A stretch of DNA of 64,000 nt from Owenia fusiformis (lineage: Eukaryota > Annelida > Polychaeta > Sabellida > Oweniidae). Shown here piece after piece: positions 1-12,384 of the stretch (position 1 is the first letter of the stretch; each line of letters begins with the position of its first letter). Location of the stretch: the NCBI GenBank assembly GCA_903813345.2, contig CAIIXF020000003.1, positions 34,273,000-34,336,999 on the forward strand, in the 5' to 3' direction. Both the position numbers and the translations under genes were made by a program. The notes beneath the pieces are model-generated. The model did no database searches. It was not told the origin of the DNA and was given only the letters and a program-made list of their open reading frames with translations.

Positions 1-461
1 TATATTAAAAGTACAGTAAAATGTTGGTAGGAAGACCCTTGAGTGTTTCAATTGGGAGGTGTTCCACTTATAAAGATTCATTAACAAGAAGTCAATGGGT
101 CATGATACTCTTAAACTACTTCACATAAGTCATTGCTCTTGTGAGATGTTCATTTGTGAGTTGTCTCACATGCAAGGTGTTCCATTGCACAGGTTTTACG
201 CTGTAAACACAATAAGAGCACTAACACACCTGGAAATATCTCAGAAAAAAAGTTGAGCTTTCTAATATATTTTTTTGCTGAATTGGGAAAATGTGCATTG
301 GCCTGTATTGAGAAAATAACTCCATATCTTATGTTAAAATTATGTATAGATTTGTATAGATTTTCAAACTGACATGTTGAATCAATAACTCAAGTTACTG
401 ACAGACAATGTCCCCAGTTCTGCTTATATCAATAACTGCAGTTACCATTATTTTAGCTTAC

Positions 462-3400
462 CTCAGGCACCCAATGGACTTCATCTGTGTGGTATTTCTT
501 CTGGAAGTCTCCTTGGGTAAACAACCTGAAATAAGTGAACCCATAAAGTATAATATATCTCCCATATTACTGTTATTCACTAAATATTTATATTTTTTAG
601 AAAATATTTATAAATCATATAATGGTTCATCTTGTGCTTGGGACCACAAACTTGTTTAAATGTTATATTCCTTTCAACAAAAATAAAATGCTTAAAAAGT
701 CACTCTGAGGTTTACTTTTCACACAATTTAAACTACATGTCATTACAAAATGCAGAAAGTTAACTTTTGTTTTCTTACTTTCCCATCCAAACAGCATATG
801 AATCTGGCAATTTTGGCATGAATATAATTGACTTTCCCGAATCTACATCTATGGCTCCATATGCATCAGGCTCCAGCACCCCAAATGTCCAGTGGAAATA
901 TGATTCCTAAATTGACAAATGCATAAAATCATTTAAATACATATAAAACTATCGTGATTCATATTTTATGTAATAGATATATGGGGTAGGTTGGATCTGG
1001 AAACTGAGAAAGATTAGGGCCTAGAATTGATTTTTGTGTGAGAAGAAACATCAAGGCCAAGGTCAGAAATGAGACTTTTTCTTGAAAATGAGGTTCAAAA
1101 GGCCTAGCTATTATCAGTCCTGAAATGAAAAATTTGAGGCCTAAAATCTGGCTGTGTAGGAGGTGGTGTTCACTTGTATATCTGCTTCTTTGATTTCTAT
1201 TTAAGATTCTATTAATGAGGCAAAGAGTGATAAGCAAAACTTACAAGCTGAATGTAACACTTCTGGAACAGTCTTCAAAAATATCAGTATTTAACGATGG
1301 CTGTTTTGTAGGTTTTATAATGGCTCTCACAATGCAAATCTCCAGTAATGCTAATTATACTTTTTTACTCCATTTTGCAACAACCAAGATATTTTACTGC
1401 CATACAAAACTTGAATTCATAAAAGACATACCTGTCTGAACACTGGTTCATGGTCACTGCAGTAGCGAAGTTTAGACTCGCCTCCTTGTAGCAGCACTAG
1501 TGACCCCTTTTGGTAACCAGGAGCATTACGAAGTCTTTCACACAGTCGTTGGCGGTTTTCCTTGTGGAGACTCATGGGAATCTCCAGGGTGGTTGAACCC
1601 TGACAGAATGCTGGCCTAGATAACAAAGTACATTTTGGCCTGTCAACTTGGGAACACCTAACATGAGTGACTTAAAAATGTTGAACACCTTTCCTCAAAT
1701 TTTGGACACCCTCGCCCAAATCTGAACACCCTGGCCCACATTTTGAGCACCTTGGTTCAAATTTTATTGCATATAACAAACTTTTGGACACATGTCGAGG
1801 TAACATTCAAAGGTCAAGGTAACACTCAAAAGTCAAGGTAATCAGAAAGGGTCAAGATGTTGACATCTAAAGAGGTCATGCTTAAAAGGTTACTGAAAGT
1901 TGAAATACTCAGAGGAGAATCCTTTATCAAGTTTATTAGAAATTTAAAAGCATGAGTGCATGACATGTGCAAACATTGCACAAGGGTAAAACCAGAGTAT
2001 ATTTTAAGGATGGATAAGTACATGCATGAATGCTTTTGAATCCAATAAAGAATGATATCGGGTTCTTCACTGCAATTCAATATATACATTATACCATCTC
2101 CTTCATAAAAATGAAATTTCTAGTTCTTTATGCAACTGTAATGCACTGTGATGATGTCACTGCCTTACTAATGATGTCATTGCTTGGTTCATTATAAAAC
2201 CAAAATGCACCGCAAAATAATGTTTCTGCTCAGCTGACCATACACATACAGGTATACTTGAATTAATGACTGAACTGGTAAGACACTCTAGGCATATTTG
2301 AATTATAATTAGTACTTAATATATATGATTGTTTATTGTTATCATATAAAGTGCATACGACAGACAACAAAACACAAAATAGCTATAGGAACTCTCAAGA
2401 ATATCTCAAGATCTACTTGATCATAAATATATTTTAGACACTTTATCAATCAGCAACACCTTATTATCATCTGTCCGTTATCATATAAATTCAACAAATC
2501 AAGTGATTCTTATTAACTATTGCTTCATATAGTCCTAACATAAACTTAAAAGATAAATTTTGATTAACAAACTTAATGCCTAAAAATCAACTTGATCATG
2601 CTTATTTTTCAACATTCCTCTGAACTCTGAATCGGGATCTGAATGAACTGATTTAATTTTGTAGTATTACTATTTCAATGTGAATTGACTGAATGCCTGA
2701 TTACTTTATTCCCGGTTAATAGTCTATAGTCTCATTTTAAGCTCCATTATAAAAACATATGGCTGCCTTGATATTTCATGCACTGGCAAGCTCTTCAAGA
2801 TAGTCCTGTCATTTCAGGACATGGAGACATTACACTGTATATATTCATTATTCTGTTATATTGGACTTTGTTTTTTTGTATGCCCTATAAAATACAAGTG
2901 AGGCAAGTCTGAATTAGGCCAAGTATTGTATGAGTGTATCTAAAGGTCCCTAAAATGTAACATCTTTTCACCACTCTACGTCTACATTGTTATCCATAGC
3001 ACAGATAGTAGGTTTCCAAAATTCTCAATGTTTGGGATGTGGCTACATTTAATTCAAACTACCACATCAAGTACTCTTCTTGTCAGAATTAAGGATTTTT
3101 CAATGATAATATCTGGTTCTTTTAATTCAAAAGGGAGACAAATGAAAGTTAACTAAAGCCTTCAGACAGTTGGTACAGGTACAGCATCAGACTTTGGATG
3201 TAAGGGTTCTGAGTTTGTTTCCCACATTGGGCATTGAATTTATAGCACACTTTGTTTCATTTCTCAATATGTATCTGGCTTGTTACACTATGTTTGACAG
3301 CTGGTTATACACTGGAGCCCTAAGGCACTCTCCAGTTATTACATTTTAACCTCCAAAGTCATCACACCAACAACATCATACATGTAGTTCTTCAGATCAC

Positions 3401-4346
3401 AAACTTCCTAATCCTAATACACACATATATCTCCTGTCAGCATAGAGCAGAGACATGCTATATATCTTACTATATGTCTCTGGGTAGAGCAATTAGAGAT
3501 ACTATTCAGAGCCTTCATTGTATGCAGTGAACATGGACTTGAAGAGGTCAGTCTTACGGAATTTGGAAGTTCAATACAATAATAAGTATCAGGTTAGGAA
3601 AGATCCATGTAGAATTTCACTTCTACATGGATACTGCGCATGTGTCCCGCAGTGTGACTGGTCATAAGGCGGAGCGCGGATCATTTTACGAATTTTGCAG
3701 TGCTTGACATTAAAAGTATTATCTTGCTATAATAGCAAGATTGAGGTATGGATTCGTTTTTTTGTGTGTGATCTCGGGCATGTATGACTGCAAAATCTCA
3801 AAAATCATGACAAAGATGTGTTATCAATTTGACAAACATCAATATTTTTGACGAAAAAGATTCCGCACTTGTAGTTTTAAATAATAATATCATGGGCTTT
3901 CAACTAGTGAAAGCCCATGATAATATTAAGGAAATTCTGTTCACTGTGATCAGTCTCCATGAGAGTCTATGGAAAACTGAAACCACGAAGAGCAAATCAC
4001 CTAACAACAAATCAACCCCCCCCCTTATGTTCTATATATTAGTTTTAATATTATATATATATATGTACAATATAACCGAGGCATGGATTACTTCTCGTGA
4101 CTGAAACTAAGGTAGGCAATAACGTTAGATCTATTTTTTGTTTTATTTTTTTGAAAAAAAAAACGAAAAATTAGGTTGATCGACATTTGAACTGTTGAAA
4201 TGATGTTTATTTGCAGAGAAAAATAACAGATTGTATTGTTTGTCGATCGACATATCAATATTCTAAAGATTCGACATGTAAACGAGTCGATACTAGCTGT
4301 AAACGGCTGATAAACAGAATAAAACTTACTGAGCTTTTCCTGCCAT
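462..4346 (-). CDS. PEPD: Prolidase (Xaa-Pro dipeptidase), 5' part
   Basis: Cytosolic metallopeptidase that cleaves dipeptides ending in proline. Four 5' exons are seen on the minus strand: 4330-4346, 1432-1615, 779-906 and 462-525; phases agree at every junction. Exon 1 is only 17 nt (MAGKA plus two bases) and is chosen because its ATG has an A at -3 and G at +4, its donor is GTAAGT, and its phase fits exon 2. The joined 131 residues follow the animal prolidase N-terminal domain closely, for example [29 protein letters not shown] and [10 protein letters not shown]. The metal-binding pita-bread domain is not here and must lie beyond the left edge (family length about 490 residues). Intron 1 (1616-4329) is 2.7 kb and holds repeats. 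Identity is secure; the tiny first exon is slightly less so. Confidence 0.93.
1681..1765. repeat. 21-bp minisatellite in PEPD intron 1
   Basis: About four degenerate copies of a 21-bp unit of the type TGAACACCYT..YYCAAATTT follow each other. The preceding stretch (CCTGTCAACTTGGGAACACC) resembles sequence near 13590-13625, so this may be part of an older dispersed element. Confidence 0.5.
3160..3345 (+). repeat. Degenerate tRNA-derived SINE, copy 1
   Basis: The stretch GTTGGTACAGGTACAGCATC followed about 35 bp later by a B-box-like GGTTCTGAGTTTGTTTCCC resembles a decayed tRNA head. Its downstream half (GGGCATTGAATTTATAGCAC, then CTGGCTTGTT and a CTAAGGCACTC block) is shared with 60050-60240, so it is a repeat family rather than a tRNA gene. 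Ends are approximate. Confidence 0.5.
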
Positions 4347-4386
4347 TTTTCTTGAAAAGGTTTGACCCGGAAGTACATCATGTGTA

Positions 4387-4397
4387 ACCCCGCCCCC
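4387..4397 (-). promoter_or_regulatory. GC-box-like site upstream of PEPD
   Basis: ACCCCGCCCCC lies about 40 bp upstream of the PEPD start codon in otherwise AT-rich DNA. It resembles an Sp1/KLF GC box and may mark the promoter. No TATA box is evident. Confidence 0.3.
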
Positions 4398-4940
4398 TTT
4401 AAAGCAACAAAAATGCCCCGCCCATTTATAAATTAGCAGACTATTTTCGTTATTGATAAATTATACATCTTAAAAACTAAACCGTTTTTCAACGTTGGAT
4501 AATTGATTTAAATGTAGATTTTTGTATATCAATAGGCCTTTTTGATAGTGTAATATGCAAGTGCCCACTACAGTACAAAGGGCAGCACTGGTATTGTGGT
4601 ATAAGATAATTGTAAAGTCCAAAGAAACTTATATCACATTTCATGTCTTTATTCAAACATGGCTAGGCAAGGTGTGTCCAATTCCAGCCAATCCGAACAC
4701 AGTATTTCACATAAATGCAGTGCATTATATTCCCAACACTGCATTCAAAATCACTAGCAAAACAGTTGTCAAGGTGACAAGTCGACTCTCCAGAATAAAA
4801 TTGATACTTTGCCAAATTGGCCCTTGCAAAAGTTTTTTTGAAAACATGTTCTTTTAAGAAAAATCTTTGTTAAAGCTTAGTGATTTTGCATCTCTGAGGT
4901 GATTTCGTAGAAAATATTTTGCAACATGTGAAAAGAATTT

Positions 4941-5092
4941 AAGCCCAAGACTTCAATGCATTGTGGCTGCTTTACATTCCATTCAGACGTTGTTTCCTAA
5001 ACTTTGCATTCCTGCTGCGCGGTCATGCAAAGATTTGGAAACAACACCTTCAATGGAATGATTCAGCACGCATTGCACAGAGTCCAGGGCTT
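4941..5092. mobile_element. Small palindromic MITE
   Basis: The left half (from AAGCCCAAGACTTCAATGCA) and the reverse complement of the right half (ending AGTCCAGGGCTT) match with scattered differences across about 65 bp, making an imperfect hairpin of 152 bp. No transposase. It sits directly beside the array that begins near 5120. Confidence 0.6.
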
Positions 5093-5120
5093 AAAAAAAA
5101 AATTAGTACCGTGGGTACTG

Positions 5121-7436
5121 GGCTCACATGGTGACAGAAAAAAACGGATATAATTTTTTGATGATTTTTTGTTACAAAATTATTTCAAGCCATCTGTCTC
5201 TCAGTCAATTAAAATGGCTGAAAAAAAAATGGATATAATTTTTTGCCAATAATTTGTAACAAAATTATTTCATACAACTACTCTTTACAGTGACATGGCT
5301 TTTTGCAATGCAAGACACCTGAAATAATTTGTAAAGCTAGGAAATGGGGCAAAATTGAATTTCGCGAGACAAAAATGGCGACCATTTTGAAATTAGGCAA
5401 GCTTTTGAACCAGGAGTCATAGGGGAGTTTTTTGTATTGATGTTGAACAAAAATAACTTGAAACTGGAATCCTATCGACAGAGGTTTTAAGCAAATGGTC
5501 CAAAAGAGGATTTCGCGAGACAGATGGACAAATCAATGTTAACTAAAATGGCTGAAAATAAAAAAAAAACGGATATAATATTTTGCCGATTTTTTGTAAC
5601 AAAATTATTTCATACAACTACCTTTTACAGTGACATGGCTTTTTACAATGCAGGACAGCTGAAATTATTTGTAAAGCTAGGAAATGGGCAAAAAGTGAAT
5701 TTCGCGAAACAAGAATGGCAACCATTTTGAAAATAGGCGAGCTTTTGAACCAAGAGTCATAGGAGAGTTTTTTGTATTGATGTTGAACAAAATTAACTTA
5801 AAATGGGAATCCTATCGACAGAGGGTTTAAGGTAAATGGTCCAAAAGTGGATTTTGCGAGACAGATGGACAAATCAATGTTAACTAAAATGGCTGAAAAT
5901 AAATAAATGGATATAATTTTTCGCTGATTTTTCGTAACAAAATTATTTCATACATCTACACTTTACATTGACATGGATTTTTACAATGTAGGACACTTGA
6001 AATTATTTGTAAAGCTAGGAAATGGGTCAAAAGTGAATTTCGCGAGACAAAAATGGCGGCCATTTTGAAAATAGGCGAGCTTTTGAACCAGGAGTCATAG
6101 GGGAGTTTTCTGAATTGATGTTGAACAGAAATAACTTAAAACAGGAATCCTATCGACAGAGGTTTTAAAACGTGCCACAGAAAGTGGATTTCGCAAGTCA
6201 GATAGACAAATCAATGTTAAGTAAAATGGCTGAAAATAAAAAAATGGATACAATTTTTCCCTGATTTTTTGTAACAAAATTATTTCATATATCTACCCTT
6301 TACATTGACATGGATTTTTACAATGTAGGACACCTGAAATTATTTGTAAAGCTAGGAAATGGGTCAAAGGTGAATTTCGCGAGACAAAAGTGACGGCCAT
6401 TTTGAAAATAGCCGAGCTTTTGAACCAAGAGTCATAGGAGAGTTTTTTGTATTGATGTTGAACAAAAATAACTTAAAATGGGAATTCTATCGACAGAGGG
6501 TTTAAGGTAAATGGTCTAAAAGTGAATTTTGCGAGACAGATGTACAAATCAATGTTAACTAAAATGGCTGAAAATAAATAAATGGATATAATTTTTCGCT
6601 GATTTTTCGTAACAAAATTATTTCATACATCTACTCTTTACTTTGCAATGGATTTCTACAATGTAGGACACTTGAAATTATTTGTAAAGCTAGGAAATGG
6701 GTCAAAAGTGAATTTCGTGAGACAAAAATGGCGGCCATTTTGAAAAAAGGCGAGCTTTTGAACCAGGAGTCATAGGGGAGTTTTCTGAATTTATGTTGAA
6801 CAGAAATAACCTAAAACAGGAATCCTATCGACAGAGGTTTTGAAACGTGCCACTGTTATTGACAGAAAGTGGATTTCGCGAGTCAGATAGACAAATCAAT
6901 GTTAACTAAAATGGCTGAAAATAAAAAAATGGATACAATTTTTCGCTGATTTTTTGTAACAAAATTATTTCATATATCTAATCTTTACATTGACATGGAT
7001 TTTTACAATGTAGGACACCTGAAATTATTTGTAAAGCTAGGAAATGGGCCAAAAGTGAATTTCGCGAGACAAAAGTGACGGCCATTTTGAAAATAGGCGA
7101 GCTTTTAAACCAGGAGTCATAGGGGGGTTTTCTGTATTGATGTTGAACAGAAATAATTTAAAACAGGAATCCTATCGACAGAGGTTAGCTAGGAAATGGG
7201 CTAAAAGTGAATTTCGCGAGACAAAAGTGACGGCCATTTTGAAAATAGGCGAGCTTTTGAACCAGGAGTCATAGGGGAGTTTTCTGTATTGATGTTGAAC
7301 AGAAATAACTTAAAACAGGAATCCTGTCGACAGAGGTTTTAAAATGTGCCACTATTGTTGACGGACAGACAGACAGACAGATGGACGGTCAGACAGACGG
7401 ACAAGTGAGTGATTGCAAAAGCTCACCATGTGAGCT
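5121..7436. repeat. ~338-bp tandem array between inverted ends
   Basis: The phrase AAAATGGCTGAAAATAAA recurs near 5211, 5547, 5886, 6223, 6562 and 6908, giving a 336-346-bp period with a cut unit at each side. Units alternate in two flavours: one carries AACCAAGAGTCATAGGAGAG, the other AACCAGGAGTCATAGGGGAG and an AAACGTGCCAC segment, so the higher-order period is about 676 bp. The array opens with GCTCACATGGTGA (5121) and closes with TCACCATGTGAGC (about 7422), exact inverse of each other, preceded by a GACAGACGGA-rich stretch. It is probably a transposon expanded by internal tandem duplication. Short open frames inside are not genes. Confidence 0.8.
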
Positions 7437-7439
7437 AAA

Positions 7440-9431
7440 AATCAGAAGGAACTCACTGTAATATTAAGGGGTATCTCAAGACAGTACCTTATTAAATTCA
7501 AGACATTTCATCACATTCATGAAAAATAACCTTTTCCAAAGGCTTCAACTGCATGTACCCACAGACCAATTACACAAAGCATTATTCATAATGTACACAA
7601 CTTTCCAGAAAATGAGAAATGACCAAACAGTATATTTAAATGGTAAAATTTTCTAGAGGAAGGCTAGAGAAGCATCCTTTGGCACTCCCACACACCTCTC
7701 ATCCAGGAATCCCCCAAAAATGCTCTTGTATTCCAACATGATTATTGAGAGTACAATGTCACTATTTCAATTATAAACTCTTGTATAGAAGTATACTACC
7801 ATTTAATCAAAAGTCAGAAATATGGAAACAATTCAGACTTTATTTAGCATTGGACACAGCCTGGCAAAGGGAGCACTTATAAGGGATAAAACTGGTTTGG
7901 GGAAAACTAAAAAACATAAAATCCATTTTAGTTTGCATAACAAACTCTATTTCTATCATTGGTTATTCATATGTACATTGATGATATACTAAGTGCATAA
8001 ACATTATATACATTGCATTGTTCAAAACTCCATTATAGATACTGACCATCCATGAATATGAGAGGGCCTTGAGGGCCCATGTGCTAACTGTAGTACAGAA
8101 TATACATACTAGTAAGCAATATCATACTGACCATGGAGAGTGAATGACCTACCATATATGAGTTTGAGGACCCATACACTGTACACTAAAAGATACACAG
8201 AATATACATAGGCAAGATACACACATTTCACACATTTCATATTTAAAAATAATAAGACATCATACATCAAGAGAACAAATATCAAAAGTTATCTTCTTGT
8301 AAATAAGACCCCTTGTTAAATAACCTACATTATGTTCTCATTTGCCCAATTCTGTAAATTACAATAAAAGAAATATTTCCATCACAATAGGGAAAATGCC
8401 CTTATATGAACCCTGAAGATAAATCATGTAAACAGATCATACTAACTATAAATAACACATAATGTCAGTCAAATATTGTAAATGTAATTAGTTTTTTTCT
8501 AAAATACAACATGTACACTGTAGGCTATGTTAAAAATTCATGAGTTAAAATAATCTTAATATAATGTTATACAAGTATTTAACATAATGCATAAAAATAA
8601 GATATAATGCCCCCCCCCCTTCATATCAGCTCATGGTGATAATACATCGTCACTCAAATAGGGAGTGTCTTAAAATGGTAGTCTAAATACATCAATTGTA
8701 AAGTATACAATCCCTAGTCCATGTGATGTGTCATAAGTATCAAACCCACTGGCTGAAGTTGAATGTCGCTGTGCACATACTGAAAATATCAGCTGGTTAA
8801 AATTAAAACAGACTGGTTCAAAACCTGAACCATCTGACCTCCACCATTACCATTTCACCAAAAGTCACGGAGGTGAGAAATGGGGAAATGAACAGTTCAC
8901 AAAACACTTGATTTAAGGCTATGTTCAGAGCGAAAAGTGATCTGGGAAGCAAGTCAATATCATCATGCTTGACACAGTCTGTTTAACTTTTACCTACAAT
9001 GGGTAAAATGAACTCTGGGAGTGCACATTCAACTTAATTTATCTGTACACATAATAAGTTGCAAATTGCATGCATTCAATGAAGTGAGGAATTCATTCAA
9101 CTAAGAACTGTGACTGTTTTGGAGCAAGAATGGTTCCTCAAATAAGCAATCCTCTGGCATATTTTTCTCCACTGGATTTGCTGAAGTTGCCCAGACATGA
9201 GTTCAAATATCACAATAAAATCCTGTGTGGTCTTGTACAACCACAATTGGCATAACATTTCTGTTTTGAGGCGAGAGTAATTACATTCTACACCAATTGT
9301 TCAGTTGTTCTGGCAAGGTATTTAATTTTGTCATCATATCTCCAATATTGGCTTAATTATATATACAATGCAATCTGTACAAATAGGATCACATACCCTA
9401 ACCTAGTACCACAAATTCAATTTATTTTTTT
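7440..9431. other. Gap: intergenic / likely 3' UTR of chromodomain gene
   Basis: No protein-coding exon or structural RNA recognised. AT-rich, with a C9 run near 8611. Part of it may be 3' untranslated sequence of the minus-strand chromodomain gene: AATAAA occurs on the minus strand at 9421-9426, only six bases past that gene's stop codon, so the true 3' end may be there or farther left. Confidence 0.4.
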
Positions 9432-12318
9432 CTATTGGGATTGATTTAGAACCATGACATAGCCCAGCACTAAGACACACACCACAGCTAATATTATTAA
9501 CATATCACGAGGACGGAACAAATAAACGTCACGATTTGCAGCTCCTTGATTGGCTACTGGGTCCATAGTTTTATCATTAATATCAGGAAAATATGATGCA
9601 GTTGGCCTCTGTATGAGTTTATATGTATCCCCTTGTTCATCAAACTCTAGTCGTCCTCTTATTGATCTGGCTGTTACTATTGGACTGGCATCAAGGATCT
9701 TTGCTCTGTCCTGGAATATTATATTGCTTATGGATTGAATAAAGTAAATTGATCTGGTAAGAGAATTTTGAAAAAAAAAACATCACCCTAACCTTGCCCC
9801 AAGTCAGTGTTTTTTAAATATCTAATCTTGAATTATTACCATAATAGAAATCAAGGTAAGTAAAAGAGACTGACTTGGGCAAGGCTAATATCTACCTTGA
9901 TATTCTGTTTTTCAGAGAGAAGTCTTTTTGCTTAAGTTGGCTTTGGGTAAAAATTGAATCAAAACAATCTGATAATTTTATTCTAAAAATTTTTGGCAAT
10001 TCATTGTTGTCGCCATCGTTTTGAACTTTGTGTCTAACTGCATTCAATACAACTTGGGCGTAATCTCCTCATTAATGAAGGCGTGGCATGATCTGACAAT
10101 TTTTATCCTAGCTTTTGGCAACTCAATGTAAAGTATTTAACACTATTTAGATCTTGTGTTTAACTACATTCAATACAACTTGTGAATGATATCACTTATT
10201 AATGATTTTAAAGAATTATAGGAAGTACCCCAGAAGTTTCTGTCTTCTCAATTGTTTTAGTTGTCACCAGATCATCGTTTCTGACAGTTGTTGTCCTCCT
10301 TGTGGATGTCCTTGTTGACCTTAATGTTCTCTGCACAGACGACTTGACACTTGGCTGCAAGAATAAAATATCATTAATTGTAGATTTTGACCAGAATTTT
10401 GCCACACTGGTGTTTATAGTCTTCTCCTGAGCACATTATTTTCGATTTTATTGCATTTTTACAAATATTTTTCAGTAATTTTGTTGATATAATATTAATA
10501 ATTGTCTTTGCCTCTCAAGAGAAATGTTATTCCACATACTGTTTTTGATTTGATTTGTGAAGTCAAGAATTCTTGAATTGCTTCCTGGGCATCGGCCAGT
10601 CCATCTTCTGGCTCCCAAGTATCTTCTTCAGCGCCATAACCCTTCCATCTCACGAGATATTCAGCATTCCCTCTTCTTTTACGACTCTTCAGAATTCGCT
10701 CAACCTTAAAAGTATTACATATTTGAGATATTTTGAATTCATTGATGATATATTGTGTCATATCTAATTATAAGGACCAGTCATTTATTTTAGTATTTGA
10801 TTATTCATTGTGTTATATATCTTGTATAGTAATATGCAGGCCTGTCAACTGTCCTGCAATTTGTATTTGTCACGCATTTGCTGAAGAATTTGAAGTCACG
10901 CCAGTTATTTTTGCGTGACAGAAAATGTCACGCAAATACGCATTTTACCTGGGAATTGTCAAGCAAAAATATTTCTGTAGAAAAATTTCTAAAAAAGTTC
11001 GTCTACACAGCAAAAATACGAACGCCGAAAAAAAAAGTACGCATTTCATTCTGACTTTTCACGCAAATTACGTATATGTCACGCATTCCGTTCGAAATTT
11101 GTCCCAAGTTGACAGGCCTGAATATGTGTAAGTGATGATCATGCCATCCATCCACCAGCATTTCAAACATCAAAGTGTTAGTTATGTCATTATCTAGTCT
11201 ACATGTACATCAAGCATAGAAGATCTCATTTCTCATATTTAATTCTATACCATAGTTTTTCAGGAACCCATATATGTAAATACTTTGAAAAATACATCAT
11301 GGGCTTACAGGAGTAGAAATTTTACCTACTCTAATTTCTTTTTGAAGATTAGAATTTAGAAAACAGAACAAAAGATATAATATCTACCCAAACATTTCAA
11401 CCTACCCCTTTGGATTTAGAAGGCAATGTCAAAGTGGATCGTCACTGCCACAGGCAATGGAACATAGAAATAATCCCCCCCACTCTCTATATATAAGTAA
11501 AATAAAATATTATCACTTATATATAGAGAGTGGGGGGGATTATTTCTATGTTCCATTGCCTGTGGTCACTGTAGTCTGCAGTGTACTGTGTTTGGTCTGG
11601 ATTTCACGGACGTCAAGTACGTTTCTGGCGAAAGCTGGAGCATAGATTATTTAAGAGGACTGGAAACAAGATGGTAGTCTATTTCCATTCTGCCAGTTCG
11701 TTTTGGCCTATCTATCACTATTGACTCAGCCTGTTCATCTAGTTTTACTTACCTTAGATGCTTAGTAATCTATTTAGTATAATGTTGTTTCCAAAATTAT
11801 TGTAATTTGCGAAAATTAGTACTAAAAGTACTTTGAACAGATCAGCTGCCATTTGCTTGGCTGATCGTACCAGTCCACAAAAACAGTGAAATCATATTAA
11901 AAATACCAATAAAACTTTAAAATTGAGGCAGAGGTGATACAAAAAGACTCTATTAATACAGATATACAGGTTACAGTCACCAAGATGAGCTAATTTCAGG
12001 CGAGATTCGGGGAATAAAAAGGTAGGTCATTCTTGTTTCCAGTCCTCTAAATAATCTGTGCTCCAGCTTTCGCCAGAAACGTACTTGACGTCCGTGCTGG
12101 ATTTCAGGATTTGAAATCATTCAGAAAATTTCTGAACTGAAACCTTTGAACATTTCACAATATTTGACCAATCGACTAAGCTTTATTTGATATTTTTTAG
12201 TAGAAAAAATTATTTAGTTGTTTGATTAATCATTCAGGTACACCAATTCATAATAAAACGACAAAAATATACCAACCTCAAATGTTTCTTCCATCTTTTC
12301 AAATTTCGCACTTCCCAT
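9432..12318 (-). CDS. Chromodomain protein with C-terminal membrane anchor
   Basis: Predicted methyl-lysine histone reader held in a membrane. Four exons, all phase 0: 12277-12318, 10540-10704, 10229-10354, 9432-9710, giving 203 residues. The chromodomain spans about 11-62 and has the aromatic-cage positions F13, W34 and Y37 and the motifs YLVRWKGY and DTWEPE; F at the first cage position is also usual in MPP8 and CDY. Residues 70-111 form a basic Ser/Thr-rich linker (RTLRSTRTSTRRTTT). The end is a 19-residue hydrophobic helix (about 181-199) after RPRD, followed by only NQSQ and the stop: the layout of a tail-anchored protein. No chromoshadow domain and no crotonase fold, so it is neither HP1 nor CDY. 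I infer an inner-nuclear-membrane tether for methylated H3, but location and ligand are not shown by sequence. Start: only ATG in frame with the domain in exon 1. Confidence 0.88.
10837..11120. mobile_element. MITE with CAGGCCTGTCAACT ends
   Basis: 284-bp element in intron 1 of the chromodomain gene. Both ends carry the 14-bp inverted repeat CAGGCCTGTCAACT, and AATATG is duplicated on each side (10831-10836 and 11121-11126). Interior rich in TCACGC/GCGTGA words. No transposase. Related end sequence is seen near 22003 (GTTGACAGGCCTG). Confidence 0.85.
11448..11565. mobile_element. 118-bp perfect palindromic MITE
   Basis: Two 51-bp arms (11448-11498 and 11515-11565) are exact reverse complements, separated by a 16-bp AT-rich loop. 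The 6-bp TCACTG is repeated on each side (442-447 and 566-571 of the 11-kb block), showing insertion as a unit. In RNA either strand would fold into a long perfect hairpin. Lies in intron 1 of the chromodomain gene. Confidence 0.9.
11605..12096. mobile_element. hAT-like non-autonomous element
   Basis: 492 bp with inverted ends of about 66 bp starting CACGGACGTCAAGTACG, one or two mismatches between arms. An exact 8-bp target duplication CTGGATTT flanks it (11597-11604 and 12097-12104). An 8-bp duplication is the hallmark of hAT (also P) transposases. No coding sequence inside. Inserted in intron 1 of the chromodomain gene. Confidence 0.85.
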
Positions 12319-12384
12319 GATGCACCACGTTAAGCTTACCGGAAGTAAACAAAACGGCATGAGAATTTGACACGTATTTATCAC

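Noticed and set aside
408-910. Apparent plus-strand exons ending ...VQWKYDS with stop near 910
   Set aside because: The same DNA on the minus strand encodes prolidase exons 3 and 4 with correct splice sites and clear family motifs.
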